NCBI GenBank assembly: GCA_032717465.1
Contig: CM064632.1
Location: 28,045,480 to 28,109,479, forward strand
Direction: 5' to 3'
DNA length: 64,000 nucleotides
Source: Coenobita brevimanus
Taxonomy: Eukaryota > Arthropoda > Malacostraca > Decapoda > Coenobitidae
Each line of letters begins with the position of its first letter. Within the stretch, counting starts at the first letter, position 1. Made by a program: the position numbers and the translations under genes. The notes beneath the pieces are model-generated. The model did not search any database. It had not been told where the DNA came from and was given only the letters and a program-made list of their open reading frames with translations. Shown piece after piece: positions 1 through 11,510 of this stretch.

Positions 1-100
1 CACGATCACCATCACCACCATTGCCATCATCACCACTGCCATCACCACCACTTCCATCACCACCACCACCATCACAATCATCATCACTAACTCACTCTAG
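1..100. repeat. CAC/CAT trinucleotide repeat
   Basis: Imperfect (CAC)n/(CAT)n triplets fill the left edge of the window. It looks like an interrupted microsatellite; no gene is seen in it. Confidence 0.85.
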
Positions 101-172
101 TCACCACACCACAATGCCTTATTCCCCCTCGCCCCTCCCCCACTATTAATTCTTACCTACGGCACGATGGCA

Positions 173-527
173 TTTTTTTTTTTCAAAGTCCTAACCTTCC
201 TTAAGAATGCCAACAAACTTGGTGTTAAATCCAGGTTCCCAATTATACTGCTGGGTAAACAGGTGCCATTATTGAAACACCTCGCCCAGGCTGAATAAAA
301 TCACCAACAGGCAGCAAGAACAAATTGAAAAAATCCGCCATCACAGTGAAGAGATTAAGGGTTGTGAAGGAAGGATTATTCTGAAGGGGAGTGAGGTGGA
401 GATGTCGTAAGGGAAGGAGAGAGAAAATAATTAGATGCGAAAGACGTGAAAGAGTTTGACTGGGCAATGAATTTAACTCGGGTTCTACTAGTTGGCAGCT
501 GGATGTGCTAACCAATGCACCATCGGC
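173..527 (-). mobile_element. tRNA-derived SINE with poly-A tail
   Basis: Read on the minus strand, the element begins near 527 with a tRNA-like head. An A-box-like stretch (TGCATTGGTTAGCACATCC) lies at about 520-500, and a degenerate B-box-like stretch follows near 480. It continues through a unique body with a short block around 290-240 containing GGCACCTGTTTACCCAGCAG, and ends in an A-run (T-run 173-183 on the plus strand). The head, body and A-tail order is that of a SINE mobilised by LINE machinery. From memory, the body block resembles a very common decapod SINE, but I could not check this. No clear target site duplication was found. Confidence 0.65.
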
Positions 528-599
528 TCTAATATTCTACCTTCCCTCCTTTATACCGCCATCACTGCCGCCATCACCACCAGATGACTGACTCTTCAC

Positions 600-1075
600 A
601 CCAGCAATATACTTTCTCACTCCACTTCCAACTCCTCCCCTTCCCCCTCCCTCTCCTGTCTTGCTTCCTTCCTTTAAATTCTCCCCCCTTCCTACTCCTC
701 TAACTTTTCTTTCCTCTCCCCCTTCCTCTCACTCCCACCTCCCCTGTCTTGCTCCCTTCCACTAAATCCTTCCCTTTTCCTACTCCCCTAACTTCTCTTT
801 CCTCTCCCTCCTCCTCCCCTCCTCTCATTTCTGCCCCGACCCCCCCCCCTTTCCTCCCTCCTCCCTACCTTCTCCATCACAATTCCCTGTCCCCTCTCCT
901 CTCGTTCCTCCCCCTCCATCCCTCGTCCCTCCGTGCTTTCCTCCCCACCTCTTTCTGTTTTTCCTCTCCCCTCCCTTCCGACATTCCTTCCTTTCACTTC
1001 TTCCTTCCCTCCTTTCATTACTCCTCCCTCTCCTCTCCCCCATCCCATCCCCTTCCACCACCATCGTTCCCATGC
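600..1075. repeat. Polypyrimidine block
   Basis: About 475 bp of almost pure C/T on the plus strand (CTCCC, CTTCC words). The open frames here (including serine/proline- or Arg/Gly/Glu-rich ones on either strand) are low-complexity translations, not genes. Confidence 0.8.
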
Positions 1076-1146
1076 CGAAATAAAACCTACAGCAGCAAGA
1101 ACACTGAGAATTACCGTCGCTTTCGACTGACGGCGTTGTGAATGCC

Positions 1147-1262
1147 TGTAAGCCCTTCAGTGCGGTGACGTATTTCATATTCTTGCTGTTATCAGACGGT
1201 TTTTCGTAGCCTAGCGGAGGATTTCGCATTTGAGGGGTTAAATATGCCTTCATTAAACAAGA
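1147..1262. repeat. Dispersed repeat, CAGACGATTTT family, copy 1
   Basis: Contains CCCTTCAGTGCGGTGACGTA followed by an ATTCTTGCTG...CAGACGGTTTTT block. Related blocks recur near 9070, 14055, 39565, 54300 and 54545, in both orientations. It is probably a short decayed transposon family; no coding potential. Confidence 0.5.
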
Positions 1263-1329
1263 ACAAACACTCAAGAGCCCAGCACCCACGCCCACCAGCT
1301 GAACTAAAGGCCGAATACTTACGGTACTA

Positions 1330-1965
1330 ACTCTGCGACCCTGACCTACAGACTGCTCCTGAATTAGACTTCCTTCATTCCTGCCTTACCATGAACCCTT
1401 CCATCAAATTAGGTCGACATCGGATCTACACTGTGTGACAACCTTGCCCTCTGACCCTGACTGTTTACATTTCCCTGTGACCTTCGAATGAAACTGAATT
1501 CCTCTATCCGTGTCTGACCATGAACCCTTCCATAAAGTTAGGAGTAAATCGAGGAAAATTGTTTAATTTAACCTTGCCGTGTGACCTTGACCTTTGACCT
1601 ACTGTTCTCAAAAACAAAAGGTGAACATTTTACCTGATCCTTAACCCTACTTCAAAGTCTGGTTCAGATCAGATGAAAATCGTTTTAGTTTTGTTCGTAC
1701 ACAGGTATAAGGGTCGAACTTTGACCTTGCCCTGTGACCTTGGCCTTTGACTTCTCAAACTCGAGTCTCTTCGTTCTTGCTTTACCCTCAACCTTGCCAC
1801 CAAGTTTGATCTAAATCGTATCAAAACTCTTCAAGTCGACCTTGCTGGGTCGAGTATTGACCTAGTCCCGTGACCTTGACCCTGGACCTATTGTTATAAA
1901 AACCTGACTCAAACACCTCAGGTAAGTTTGGTTAAAATCAGATAAAAACCACCTGAGTTATTTTG
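1330..1965. repeat. Degenerate tandem repeat rich in TGACCTTGACCT
   Basis: Roughly four units of about 150 bp share the order: TTACC(A/T)..AACCCTTCC block, a ...AAATCG(A/G)... block, then a CCTTGCCSTGTGACCTTGACC block. The last block carries TGACCT direct repeats with spacers of 0-2 bp (for example TGACCTTGACCTTTGACCTA near 1582-1602). Units are strongly diverged. TGACCT is the complement of the AGGTCA nuclear-receptor half site, so the array contains many chance or real DR-type sites. No gene is seen. Confidence 0.7.
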
Positions 1966-2007
1966 TTCGCATTAGTGCACTCAGCAACAATACAAATGAT
2001 TCCCATG

Positions 2008-2078
2008 TTTCACCACCACCACCACCACCACCGCCGCCGCCGCCACCACCACCACAATCATCATCATCATCATCACAT
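2008..2078. repeat. (CAC)n(CGC)n(CAC)n(CAT)n microsatellite
   Basis: A compound trinucleotide tract: CAC triplets, then CGC triplets, then CAC, then ATC triplets. Confidence 0.95.
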
Positions 2079-2183
2079 GGCTCAAAAATTATCTTAAGAT
2101 ACTGGGCGTATTATATACACCTTTTCGCTTTCGGTTTTAATATATTGCAACCGGATGCAAGAGACTCAGAGCCGTATTCAAGG

Positions 2184-2535
2184 GAGCATAGGAGGCTTCG
2201 TAGCACCACTTCGTTATCGATTTATTTTGGATATTTTAACAATCTCTTGTATGTTATTCTTCTTTAAATACCGATATATTTTGCATCATAACACACACGA
2301 GCGTACGGTAAAGAACAGATACTCCCAAATAACCTATTCTCGTACTCTAAAGAAGCTCTACACCTTTCCTTAAGCACTTATTTTGCTAATTACACCTTAC
2401 TGTTCATCTCCATACTATATAAATCCTTCCAATATCACCGTACTCTACACAGATGACGTGCAAAATGATATTAACCAGCCATATCCAAAATTAAATCGCT
2501 AAGGAGGAGGTGCTAGGGTGCCTCCATAATTGACG
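2184..2535. mobile_element. MITE with about 40-bp terminal inverted repeats, family A
   Basis: The left end (2184-2224) and the reverse complement of the right end (2535-2493) align over about 40 bp: both contain TAGCACC(A/T)C followed by TATCGATTT or TTAGCGATTT. The interior is AT-rich and non-coding. Similar ends occur at 53958-54168 and 13119-13290, and single right ends at about 3262-3290 and 10265-10295. A non-autonomous DNA transposon family is the likeliest reading; the transposase source is unknown. Confidence 0.55.
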
Positions 2536-2649
2536 GAAATATGAGACTAATTCTCCAAAACCATTTACAGTGTGACCCTCAGATACAAATTTATATACAG
2601 GGAGGTCCGTATATAGCGCTACACTAGAAATTCACCTGGAAATAGCTTG

Positions 2650-2865
2650 TGTTGCGGGGACGGCTCAGTCTGCTGATGTGGAAGTGAGAGCGGTAGTGGA
2701 AGTGAGAGTGGTAGTGAAAGTGAGAGTGGTAGTGGGAGTGAGAGTGGAAGTGGGAGCGGGAGTGGTTGTGGGAGTGAGGGTGGTAGTGGGAGTAGGAAAT
2801 ACCGTATATAAATAAAATGATGCAGGAATGGCCTTGATATCGCTGAATAAGCCGTCCCCGCAACA
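2650..2865. repeat. 18-bp minisatellite bounded by a 16-bp inverted repeat
   Basis: A (GTGGAAGTGAGAGTGGTA)-like 18-bp unit repeats about seven times between 2677 and 2800. It is bracketed by TGTTGCGGGGACGGCT at 2650-2665 and its perfect reverse complement at 2850-2865. ORFs across it are repeat translations. Confidence 0.8.
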
Positions 2866-3261
2866 TACTAGCAATCACCCAGCGAAGTGGACAATGAGTT
2901 AGCCTATATATGGTCCGCACTGTATACATAAGTTCTATTATACGTCGCCTTTTCTGACTTTCCTTTTCCCTATTAATAAATGTCCACACTACACCACAGA
3001 ACCAGACAGACAATAGCAAAGTTCATTTTCATTTATATGTTAATCTGGTATTTTCCTCAGCTTTACACAACTGCTTGTATCTAAGGTAAATATTTTCCAA
3101 CATGCCGGAACACACACACACAACTAAATACAGGTGCAGATTTGGATAATATTTTCTCTGCATATTAAACCTTAACTTCGCTTTTAGTATTTTTATCCGG
3201 TTTTACTGTCGAAACAGCTTCTACTAATACTACAAAGATACTGACAAAAAGTACAGAATAA

Positions 3262-3300
3262 ATCGCTACAGAAGAGTTGTTACGAAGGCTTCATAGCCAC
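3262..3300. repeat. Isolated MITE end, family A
   Basis: The sequence AATCGCTACAGAAGAG followed by TTGTTACGAAGGCTTCATAG matches the right terminal repeat of the family A MITE. No matching left end was found nearby, so this is probably a truncated copy. Confidence 0.4.
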
Positions 3301-3644
3301 TTGGAAAGCGACCGTAAACTTAACCCTTGTAGTTCATGTAGGGAAAAACCGGGGCTTAGCAAAAACAAACACAGCCATTGCAGCCTTTTGACACTACCAT
3401 ACACTGGATCTCTCTCTCTTTACAGTCAAACCCTTCCGATTCGTGCTTAGCCTGCATGGGGAGGGATTAATGCTAGCTATGTCCTCCCTTCGCTGACAGA
3501 TCCGGTTTTGCAGGGGATCATTTATGGATGTGACACCCTTCCCTGCCTCCCTGCTCACATCATCACCATCAGCAGCAACATCACTATCCTCCTCCTTCTA
3601 CATCATCATCACAGATAACCCACCCACATTTTGTCCCCCCCGCC

Positions 3645-3782
3645 CTCTCTCTCTCTCTCTCTCTCTCTCACGTAATGACACTCCTTCCCCTTTCCCCTCG
3701 TTTCTAACCCCATCATTCATCTAATCTACGCTTCGCCCAGCCTCCATTCCACCACGAACTCAGTCAAGTCTCTGTGGTGAAA

Positions 3783-3840
<58 letters not shown>

Positions 3841-3951
3841 GTAATGACACTCCTTCCCCTCTCCCCTCATTCCTAACCCTATCATTCATCTAATCTACGC
3901 TTCGTCTAGCCTCCATTCCACCACGAACTCAGTCGAGTCTATGTGGTGAAA

Positions 3952-4016
<65 letters not shown>
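3645..4016. repeat. (CT)n tracts separated by a duplicated 115-bp spacer
   Basis: Three (CT)n tracts (3645-3669, 3786-3838, 3953-4016) alternate with two near-identical spacers (3669-3785 and 3839-3952). Both spacers begin CACGTAATGACACTCCTTCC and end in GTGGTGAAA. The microsatellite plus spacer has been duplicated as a unit. Confidence 0.9.
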
Positions 4017-4019
<3 letters not shown>

Positions 4020-4135
4020 GTTTTTCTTGTTTCTGCACTTTTTTTCATCCATAAACTTTACATATTTTGGAATAAAAAATTTATTTTCAAGAGGCTAAAA
4101 CGTCCAGTTCGAGAATTAGAAAATCATCTAGTGGT

Positions 4136-4137
<2 letters not shown>

Positions 4138-4166
<29 letters not shown>

Positions 4167-4197
4167 GCAGCAGCAGCAGCAACAACAACAACAACAA
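4138..4197. repeat. (AAC)n(AGC)n(AAC)n microsatellite
   Basis: Uninterrupted CAA triplets with a central run of five CAG triplets. Confidence 0.95.
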
Positions 4198-4640
4198 AGA
4201 CCTCTCAGTTAAGTGATTAAATTTGTATTATGTTGGTGGGGGCTGTCTCCGCAATTATGATGGTCGTAGTGTTAGATAATAATGGTGGTGGTCGATGTTA
4301 ATGTTAATGTTTTTGTGGTGTTGGTGGTAAACTAATGGTGTACAGTACTGTGCTTTTTACTTTGTTCCTGAGTTTACTGATGCTTTTCTTTTTTATGGCT
4401 TAATGCTTACCTTGATAACGTTTTTGTTAGTGCACTGTTAATCGGTAATATGTAAATATTATTTAACTGTTAATTTATGTTGATATTGTTATTGCTTTAT
4501 GTGTTGCTTCATTAGTGCTATTATTTTATGTTTGTTATGGTACAAAGAACTTCCATATTCAACCCTTGAAGAATCTGTCGGAAAAATCTTCCCTAATTTG
4601 ATGGAAATCGCCTGTAGATAGCAAGATTGAAATTAAAAAG
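4198..4640. other. AT-rich sequence, no gene seen
   Basis: AT-rich unique-looking DNA with many TGTT words. No convincing ORF, splice-like exon or repeat was recognised. Confidence 0.5.
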
Positions 4641-6480
4641 TCTATCTATCTATCTATCTATTGTCAGACGCCTCAATCCCGTTCTGGGTGGCCATAAACA
4701 AATCGCCTCCACGTCATCCTGTCCCCCGCCATTTCACTGCCCCGCTCCCAACTCACACACCCCTCTCTCATATACCTCTCCACCCCATCCCTCCATCTCA
4801 TCCACGGCCTCCCCTTCCCTCTTCCCCCCTCCACCTCACTCACACTCTCTTCGTCAGTCTTTCACCCTCCATCCTCTCCTCTTTCACCCTCCATCCTCTC
4901 CATATGGCCCAACCACCTCAGTGTATTCCTCCTAACGCTTACTATCACATCCACACCACAACGCTCCCTTATATCCTCATTTGTCAGCCTGTCTCTCCAT
5001 GTGACTCCACAGGATCCTCTTAAATAACTCATTTTCACTGCTCTCACTCTTGACTTGTGTCCTTCCAACAACGTCCAAGCTTCACTTCCATACGTTAGAG
5101 TTGGTATCACAATACTGTCATGTAACTTTTTCACTTCCATGCTCACTTCCCTGCTTCTTATCAATGCTTTCAAGGAACCAACAACCTTTCCCTGTTTACA
5201 ATTTCAAGCACTTCACCCTCCAAACCTCCATCCTTACTCATCACACTACCCAAGTACTTAAACGTACTCACATTTTCCAACTCCTCACCATCCAACCTCG
5301 CTGTACATTCACTGACTGCACCTCTCTCAAAGACCATCACTTTACTCTTCCCTACATTCACCTTTAGATTCTGTTTCTTACACACTCTCCCAAACTCATC
5401 CACCAAGCCTTGCAGCTCCCATTCGTCTTCACTCAACACCACAGTATCACCTGCAAACAACAGTACAGGGAGTTTCCAAACACTACCCCCCCCCTCTCAC
5501 CAGGGCCACTCCAACATTCATTACCCTACCTTGTATCTCTTACTACCCCATCCAAGTACAGACTGAACAACCATGGAGACATGACACATCCCTATTTCAA
5601 CCCAACCTTCAAAGAGAAAAATTCACTTAGTTCACCATCCACATGCACTGCAGCCTTAGCACCATCATACATACTCTTCACAGCATTTAACAACTTCCCA
5701 TCTACTCCATATATTCTTAATACTTTCCACAATCCTTGTCTATCCACCCTGTCATATGCTTTCTCCAAATCCATGAAACCCGCATATAACTTCTTTCCCT
5801 TCTCTAGAAACTTTTCTACTAAAGATCTAAGAATGAATATCTGATCTACACAACCTCTTCCCTTCCTAAAGCCTCCCTGCTCTTCTCCAACTAATTTCTC
5901 TGATCTTTCTCTAACTCTGGCAATAAGTATCCTACCATACACTTTTCCTATTATACTAAGAAGACAAATGCCCCTATGATTACCACACACTTCTTTTTCC
6001 ACTTTTCCTTTGTACAAGGGAATAATTATACCTGACTTCCAATCCTCCGGGACTCTACCTTCCTCCCAGGCCAGTCTGCACATCTTCCACATCCATTCTA
6101 CTCCTATCTCTCCCCATGCTTAAGCATTTCACCACACACTCCATCAATTCCTGGGGCTTTCCCCGATTTAACTTTCTTCATTGCTTCCACAACTTCTATC
6201 CTACTGATTTCTTCCTGTCTTCTCACCTCCCTCCTTCTCCCAGCCATTCCCCAGCCACTTATACTCGCATTACTTCCATCCTCTACGTTCAACAATTCCT
6301 TAAAGTGTTCTCTCCATCTGCTCACTTTTTCTCCCTTCTCCACTAGTAATCTACCATTTTTATCTTTCACTCCCCTGCTAACTTCACTTCCACCCTGTCT
6401 TACTCTTTTCACCTCTCTCCAGAACATTTTCTTACACCTTGCCAAAAACCTTTCTAACAAGTTTCCCTCATCATCCTTCC
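4641..6480 (-). pseudogene. RTE-type non-LTR retrotransposon, 5'-truncated and decayed
   Basis: On the minus strand this matches the RT half of the element at 46345-49506, segment by segment. The N-terminal RT region (6460-6104) has SGKAPGIDGVCGEMLKHGE. The fingers/palm (6092-5592) have QGGFRKGRGCVDQIF and MDLEKAYDRVDRQGLWKV. The palm (5460-5170) follows, then the C-terminal tail (5173-4862) with LTYGSEAWTLLEGHKSR and RNTLRWLGHMERMEGER. Four separate frames are needed, so it is a pseudogene. The catalytic FADD is FAGD here (about 5455), which alone would abolish RT activity. The 3' end is a (TATC)n run (4641-4662), the mirror of the GATA tail of the plus-strand copy. It is truncated on its 5' side at the junction with the Jockey relic. 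Confidence 0.9.
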
Positions 6481-6484
6481 CTCC

Positions 6485-8235
6485 TCTTTTCTACTCTGAT
6501 GGTTCTGTAGCTATTTCTTCTACTGATAAAGCAGATCTCTTCGCTCACCCATTCTCCTCCAATTTCGCCTTAGACAGTTCCGGTGCTGTTCCTCCATCAC
6601 TTCCCCCCCTTCTGACTTCCTCATGGCTGACATTAAAATTTCTTCACCTGATGTGTTTTCTGCCGTCCCAGGCCTCAATATTAACAAAGCATATGGGCCT
6701 CATGGAGTCCCTCCCGTTGTCCTCAAAGAACTGTGCTTCTGTGTTTACACCCTGCCTAGGTAAACACTTTCGCCTTTGTCTATCAACTTGTACTTTCCTT
6801 CTTTCTGGAAGTTAGCTCCCATTCAGCCAGTTCCAAAGAAGGGTGACCATTCCCAACCCTCAACTATCGTCCACTTGCATTAACATCATGTGTCTCAAAA
6901 GTTTTCGAGCCTATTCTTAACAGAAAATTTTAAAGCATCTTTCCTGTCACAACCTTCTTTCTGATCGTCAGTATGGGTTCCGTCAGGGATGCTCCACTGG
7001 CGATCTTCTCATCTACCTTTCAGACTCCTGGTCCTCCTCCTTTCGGGACTTTGGCGAAAGCTTTGCCATTGCACTTGACATCTCAAAGGCTTTCGATCAA
7101 GTCTGGCATAAATCTTAAATTTCCAAACTGCCTTCTTATGATTTCTATCCATCTATCTGCGCCTTCATCTGTAGATTCCTTTCTGGCCACTTTTGTTGAC
7201 GGCCATCGTTCTTCTCCTAGATCTATCAATAGTGGTGTTCCTCAGGGCTCTGTCCTATCACCAACTCTCTTCCTTAATTCATCAATGACCTTCTAAGCCG
7301 TACATCTAACCCTATCCACTAGTACGCTGATGATTCCACCCTTCACCTTTCCATTGGGTTCCCGCAACGTCCATCTCAGCAGTTACTTCAACAAACAAGG
7401 GATGAGGCTATGGCACACCTGATGTCTGACCTGGCTCGTATCTCTGTATGGGGTAAAAATAATCTTGTTTTTTATGCATCAAAGACTCAGTTCTTACACC
7501 TATCAACCCGACAAAATCTAACACGGAAGTACCCACTGTTTAATAATATCCAGCTCAATCCTGCATCATCCTTAGAACATGCTTGGGGTTTCATTCACTC
7601 GGGACTTATCTTGGAAAGATCATATTACATAATTATCTTGTGAAATCTGTTTCCAAGAGATTAAGTGTGCTAAGCTGACTCCATACTTTCCTTACCCCTG
7701 CACAGTTGTTGACCTTATACACGGGTTTTATTTGCCCCTGTGTAGATTACAACTCTCATGTGTGGAGAGCCTCCCCACATACAGCTCTTCTCAACTGGGT
7801 TGAGTCAAAGGCTTTTCGTCTTATTAACTCTCTTCCTCTTACTGGCTCCCTTCAACCACTCTTCGCAGCACTGCTGCATCTTTATCTCTTTTCTGTTGCT
7901 ACTACAATGGTCACTGCTCCTCTGAACTGTCTGCTTGCATCCCTCCACTTCTATGACGGTGCGTTGCATCCGTCTAGCAACAAATTCTCATCCCTTTTCT
8001 GTCCAACTCTCTAATGCAAGAGTTAACCGTTACTACCAGCCCTTCATATATACAACAGGTCAACTCTGAAACTGTTTCCCTCTGTCTGTATTTCCTACTT
8101 CATATGGTCTCCAGTCTTTCAAACGCAGTGTGTCCAGTCATCTCGAAATGAATGTATCTTGAATTTGGCTCTCTATTGTTTTGTTTTGTTTTTTCTTGGA
8201 AGGAGCAGTCCACGGGCTCTTAGCCTTTGGTTCCT
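6485..8235 (+). pseudogene. Jockey-superfamily non-LTR retrotransposon relic (RT)
   Basis: A plus-strand RT relic with many frameshifts. Recognisable blocks in order are: a KADLFAHPFSSNF-like stretch (about 6515); the RT fingers, seen as YGFRQGCSTGDLL (about 6968); ALDISKAFDQVWHK (about 7075); NSGVPQGSVLSPTLF (about 7228); YADDSTLHLS (about 7322, the first base of the block lying after a stop); ISVWGKNN (about 7440); and a C-terminal block ending in SFKRSVSSHLEMN (about 8115). The 3' end is probably just after an ATTGTTTTGTTTTG-rich stretch near 8180-8235. It is related to, but not the same subfamily as, the copy at 30835-33057. Its left edge abuts the truncated RTE element. Confidence 0.85.
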
Positions 8236-8249
8236 TCTTCCTTGCATAG

Positions 8250-8865
8250 AAAAAACTCCATAAATAATGGGACCTTAGAATACTATCCCTAAATACAGGA
8301 ACCTTAGAAGACCGAATCCATAAAATATCAGAGCTTTAGAACACCGTCCCTAAAATTTCCGAGCCGTAGAACACAAAGTCCCTAAAATACAGGAACCTTA
8401 GAACACTGTCTCTAATTAATGGGGTCTTAGAATACAAACCCTAAATATTGGAGCCTTAGGACACCGAGTCCTTAAGATATCAGAGCCCTAGAATACTAAA
8501 TTCCTAATGTACAGAACCCTTAGAACACCAGGTCCCTAAAATATGGCAGCCTTAATACACTAGGTCCCTAAAATACTGGAGCCTTAGAATAATCCCTAAA
8601 AAACTAGAGCCTGAGAATATCGGGTCCCCAAAATACTTTGACCTTAAAATTGGCCCCCTAAACACTTAAGCCCTATAAATGTGGATCCCTAAATCATCGG
8701 ATCCCTAAAGTACACGAACCCTATGACCAAAGTCCTTCCAGATCTTGAAAACTGAAACCTAAATCCCTAAATCTTTGCGTCATTACCTTCTGCAGCGCTG
8801 AAATAGTGAAAGCTAAGTAAAAACATGAAAATCCCTAAAACGAAGACCTAAAGTCATTTAGTCCT
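8250..8865. repeat. Degenerate satellite, about 40-45 bp unit
   Basis: Some fourteen imperfect units carry the words CCTAAAATA, GGAGCCTTAGAA and CACCG(A/G)GTCC. Units vary in length and identity, as in an old tandem array. No coding potential. Confidence 0.8.
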
Positions 8866-8885
8866 GAAGTATTGATTTTCCCAAG

Positions 8886-8892
<7 letters not shown>

Positions 8893-8948
<56 letters not shown>
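8893..8948. repeat. (CA)n microsatellite
   Basis: About 28 CA units preceded by a short CGCG run. Confidence 0.98.
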
Positions 8949-8950
<2 letters not shown>

Positions 8951-8999
8951 CGATGGTCTCTTTGCTTCCAGACACGTGTATTACAGAAGAGACTGGCCT

Positions 9000-9120
9000 C
9001 TCGTACTAATGGAGTATTTAAGGTTCTATTTAATAATTCATTTGAAAAAATTCCTGCCTTACGCTGAATAAAATCGTCTGGAGGCAAAAAAACTGAACAC
9101 AAAGGTCACAGGAATCAAAT
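9000..9120. repeat. Dispersed repeat, CAGACGATTTT family, inverted copy
   Basis: Contains GCTGAATAAAATCGTCTGG (about 9063-9081), the reverse complement of the CCAGACGATTTTATTCAGC motif shared by several blocks in the window. Confidence 0.45.
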
Positions 9121-9214
9121 GGTTAAGTCCTAATATTCCTAAAATCCTTAAATCCTCAAACACCTTCTACCCTAAACACTGGTCCATTTTGGCGTCTCTC
9201 GGCTTCAGATCTGC

Positions 9215-9216
<2 letters not shown>

Positions 9217-9267
<51 letters not shown>
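9217..9267. repeat. (TG)n microsatellite
   Basis: About 25 TG units. Confidence 0.98.
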
Positions 9268-9269
<2 letters not shown>

Positions 9270-10448
9270 AAAGAATGTACTGTATATAGCAGTTCAATAT
9301 CGCTTGTACAGTTGGCCACATATACACCTGGTACAGCATCAGTGTGTAGCAGAGGCATAGCATTTGGTGGATTTGCCACGCTTGACAACCTTGACATAAT
9401 CACATGTTTGTCGGTGGCAATGACATGATGGAATGGGTGTCAAATAACAGCTGAAATGACCAAGTAACCGTGAGGCATGAACGTCGGAAATTGTAGCTAC
9501 TTCACAAAAACACTGTCCCACCTTATTTACACAGATGATTATTTTATTCAGATTACAAGAGTTTCGTCATTTTTAATAAGACGGAAAAGTCACCAATAAT
9601 CCCCTGGCCACAATAAAAGGAGTACTGGGGATTTTTTTTTAATTCTTAATAATGTAAAAAAGAGGATATGTTCAAACCCGAAGCAATGTACAATTTACTG
9701 TCTTAAATTTCTTCCCGTGTGGATACCAGCACTGATCCGTTCAACAGAATGACGCTCATTATTGCAACCTTTGAACGATTTTCCTCAGCTTGAGAAAATT
9801 TTGACAAATTTTGTATATACAGTATGAGTAGTGTAGATCAAACCTATCACTACGAAGACATCAATAGTCACGCTACCACCATAGGCCTACAATTTTATTC
9901 AACTATGAAGGTCTTTTTGAATTGGAAGGGCTGGATATACGAGTAAGGGTAGAGAAAAAAAAAAAAAAGGAAAGGAAATAATGAAAACGAAAAAAGGAAA
10001 GGGAAAGAAGATAAAGGAAAAAAAGAAAAATGTCACAATACGGCATAACTTAATCCGTTTGAGAGAGCTTAGTGTGATGTGAACGAGGGGGAGTTCAGAG
10101 CAAAGCATTATGTGGCCATGTACGTGCCACAGACTTTGTGGTACCTCATTTTCATTTTTTTTTAAACATCTACATATTCTCTTCCGCATTTTACAAAGGA
10201 GTAGTTGACTCGATTCAATCTTCGTCAGCATGATACAAGACGATATTAAAATGTAATTTACACAACAAATCGCCAAGGAAGAGGTGTTACGAAATGTCAA
10301 AAGTCGCTTAGAACACGTGCACCGTCATTATCCTCATCCCAGGAGTTATGAAAAAATCCTTAACCATGCTCGGACGCTCCAGGAAAGCCTGTTTGTCACA
10401 TTTACTCCTAGGATTTCACTTAATTTTGTACTGTTATACCTTGAATAT
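9268..10448. other. Mostly unique sequence, no gene seen
   Basis: It holds an A/G-rich patch (9953-10030) and one end of a family A MITE (AATCGCCAAGGAAGAGGTGTTACG, split here as AATCGCCAAGGAAGAG then GTGTTACG, about 10268-10291). The ORFs are short and without recognised domains. Confidence 0.4.
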
Positions 10449-10466
10449 TCTACTCAGTGGGATGAT

Positions 10467-10519
<53 letters not shown>

Positions 10520-10522
10520 CAG
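10449..10522. repeat. (CT)n microsatellite
   Basis: CT repeats with a few TTTC interruptions. Confidence 0.95.
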
Positions 10523-10877
10523 AATAACTCCCACAAGTGTGTGAGGCGGTTTAACAAGGATTAACACTAATATCAATAAGCATATTAATGAACCTCTTCA
10601 ATCGCCTGTACCGACGCTTTTGTATATTCACACACCTCTAATGTCAGCAGGTAAAGTGTGGAATCTACCTGGATATCCCTCACCACACACAACTTTTTCC
10701 GTCGCTCTGTATTAACATCCCACAGCCAGAAGCCTTTGATCTGTGGCTGAATCTGGCTCCCTCATGCAGCACAGCCAAATATTTATGGTCACTCCCTGAA
10801 TTTCACTCCATTCACTGGCCCTCTTGACATATCCCTTCTTTCTCTCCACCAACCTACCTAACTCACTCAGGTACTCC

Positions 10878-10881
<4 letters not shown>

Positions 10882-10908
<27 letters not shown>

Positions 10909-11026
10909 CTTCCAGTTTATCTTGAGCTGCCGTTTCTGTCTATATACCTAACTACCGGTCTCTCTCTCTCTCTCTCCTTCCAGTTTATCTTGAGCTGCCG
11001 TTTCTGTCTATATACCTAACTACCTG
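10882..11026. repeat. (CT)n plus 58-bp spacer, tandem duplication
   Basis: Two copies of a unit made of a (CT)n tract followed by CCTTCCAGTTTATCTTGAGC and TGCCGTTTCTGTCTATATAC. The second copy has a shorter CT tract. This is the same microsatellite-plus-spacer duplication pattern as at 3645-4016. Confidence 0.9.
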
Positions 11027-11244
11027 TATCTACCGGTATCTACTCTTTTCTGTCAGAGCGTTAGAAGACACTATGTAATGATTAGGTCAACGCGTGTTAA
11101 TTTTTACAAATATAATCCCTCTTAACTCCTAATACAGATATTTTAATCCATTATTGACATGTAATCCGGGTCTGCGGGCTTTTCTGTACCCAAAACCACT
11201 TCTAGAGTGCTAATAAATGACGTGTTAAAATGCTTATAAATATC

Positions 11245-11510
11245 TGGCAAAACAGTCAATTTCTCCATTTACTTCCTTTTTTTCTTCTTTATTTCTCCAT
11301 ATCCTCTCTTTATTCTTATTTGTCTCTCCATATCCTTCCTTTATTATTATTTAATTCTCCATATCCTTCCTTTTTTCTTCTTTGTTTCTCCATGTCGTTC
11401 TTTTTTCTTCTATATTTCTCCATATCCTTCCTTTTTTCTTCTTTATTTCTCCATATCCTTCCCTTTTTCTTCTTTATTTCTCCATATCCTCTCTTTCTTC
11501 CTTCTTCCTT
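11245..11510. repeat. About 31-bp pyrimidine-rich minisatellite
   Basis: About eight units of TTTCTCCATATCCTTCCTTT plus TTTCTTCTTTA. Open frames on both strands are repeat translations. Confidence 0.85.
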
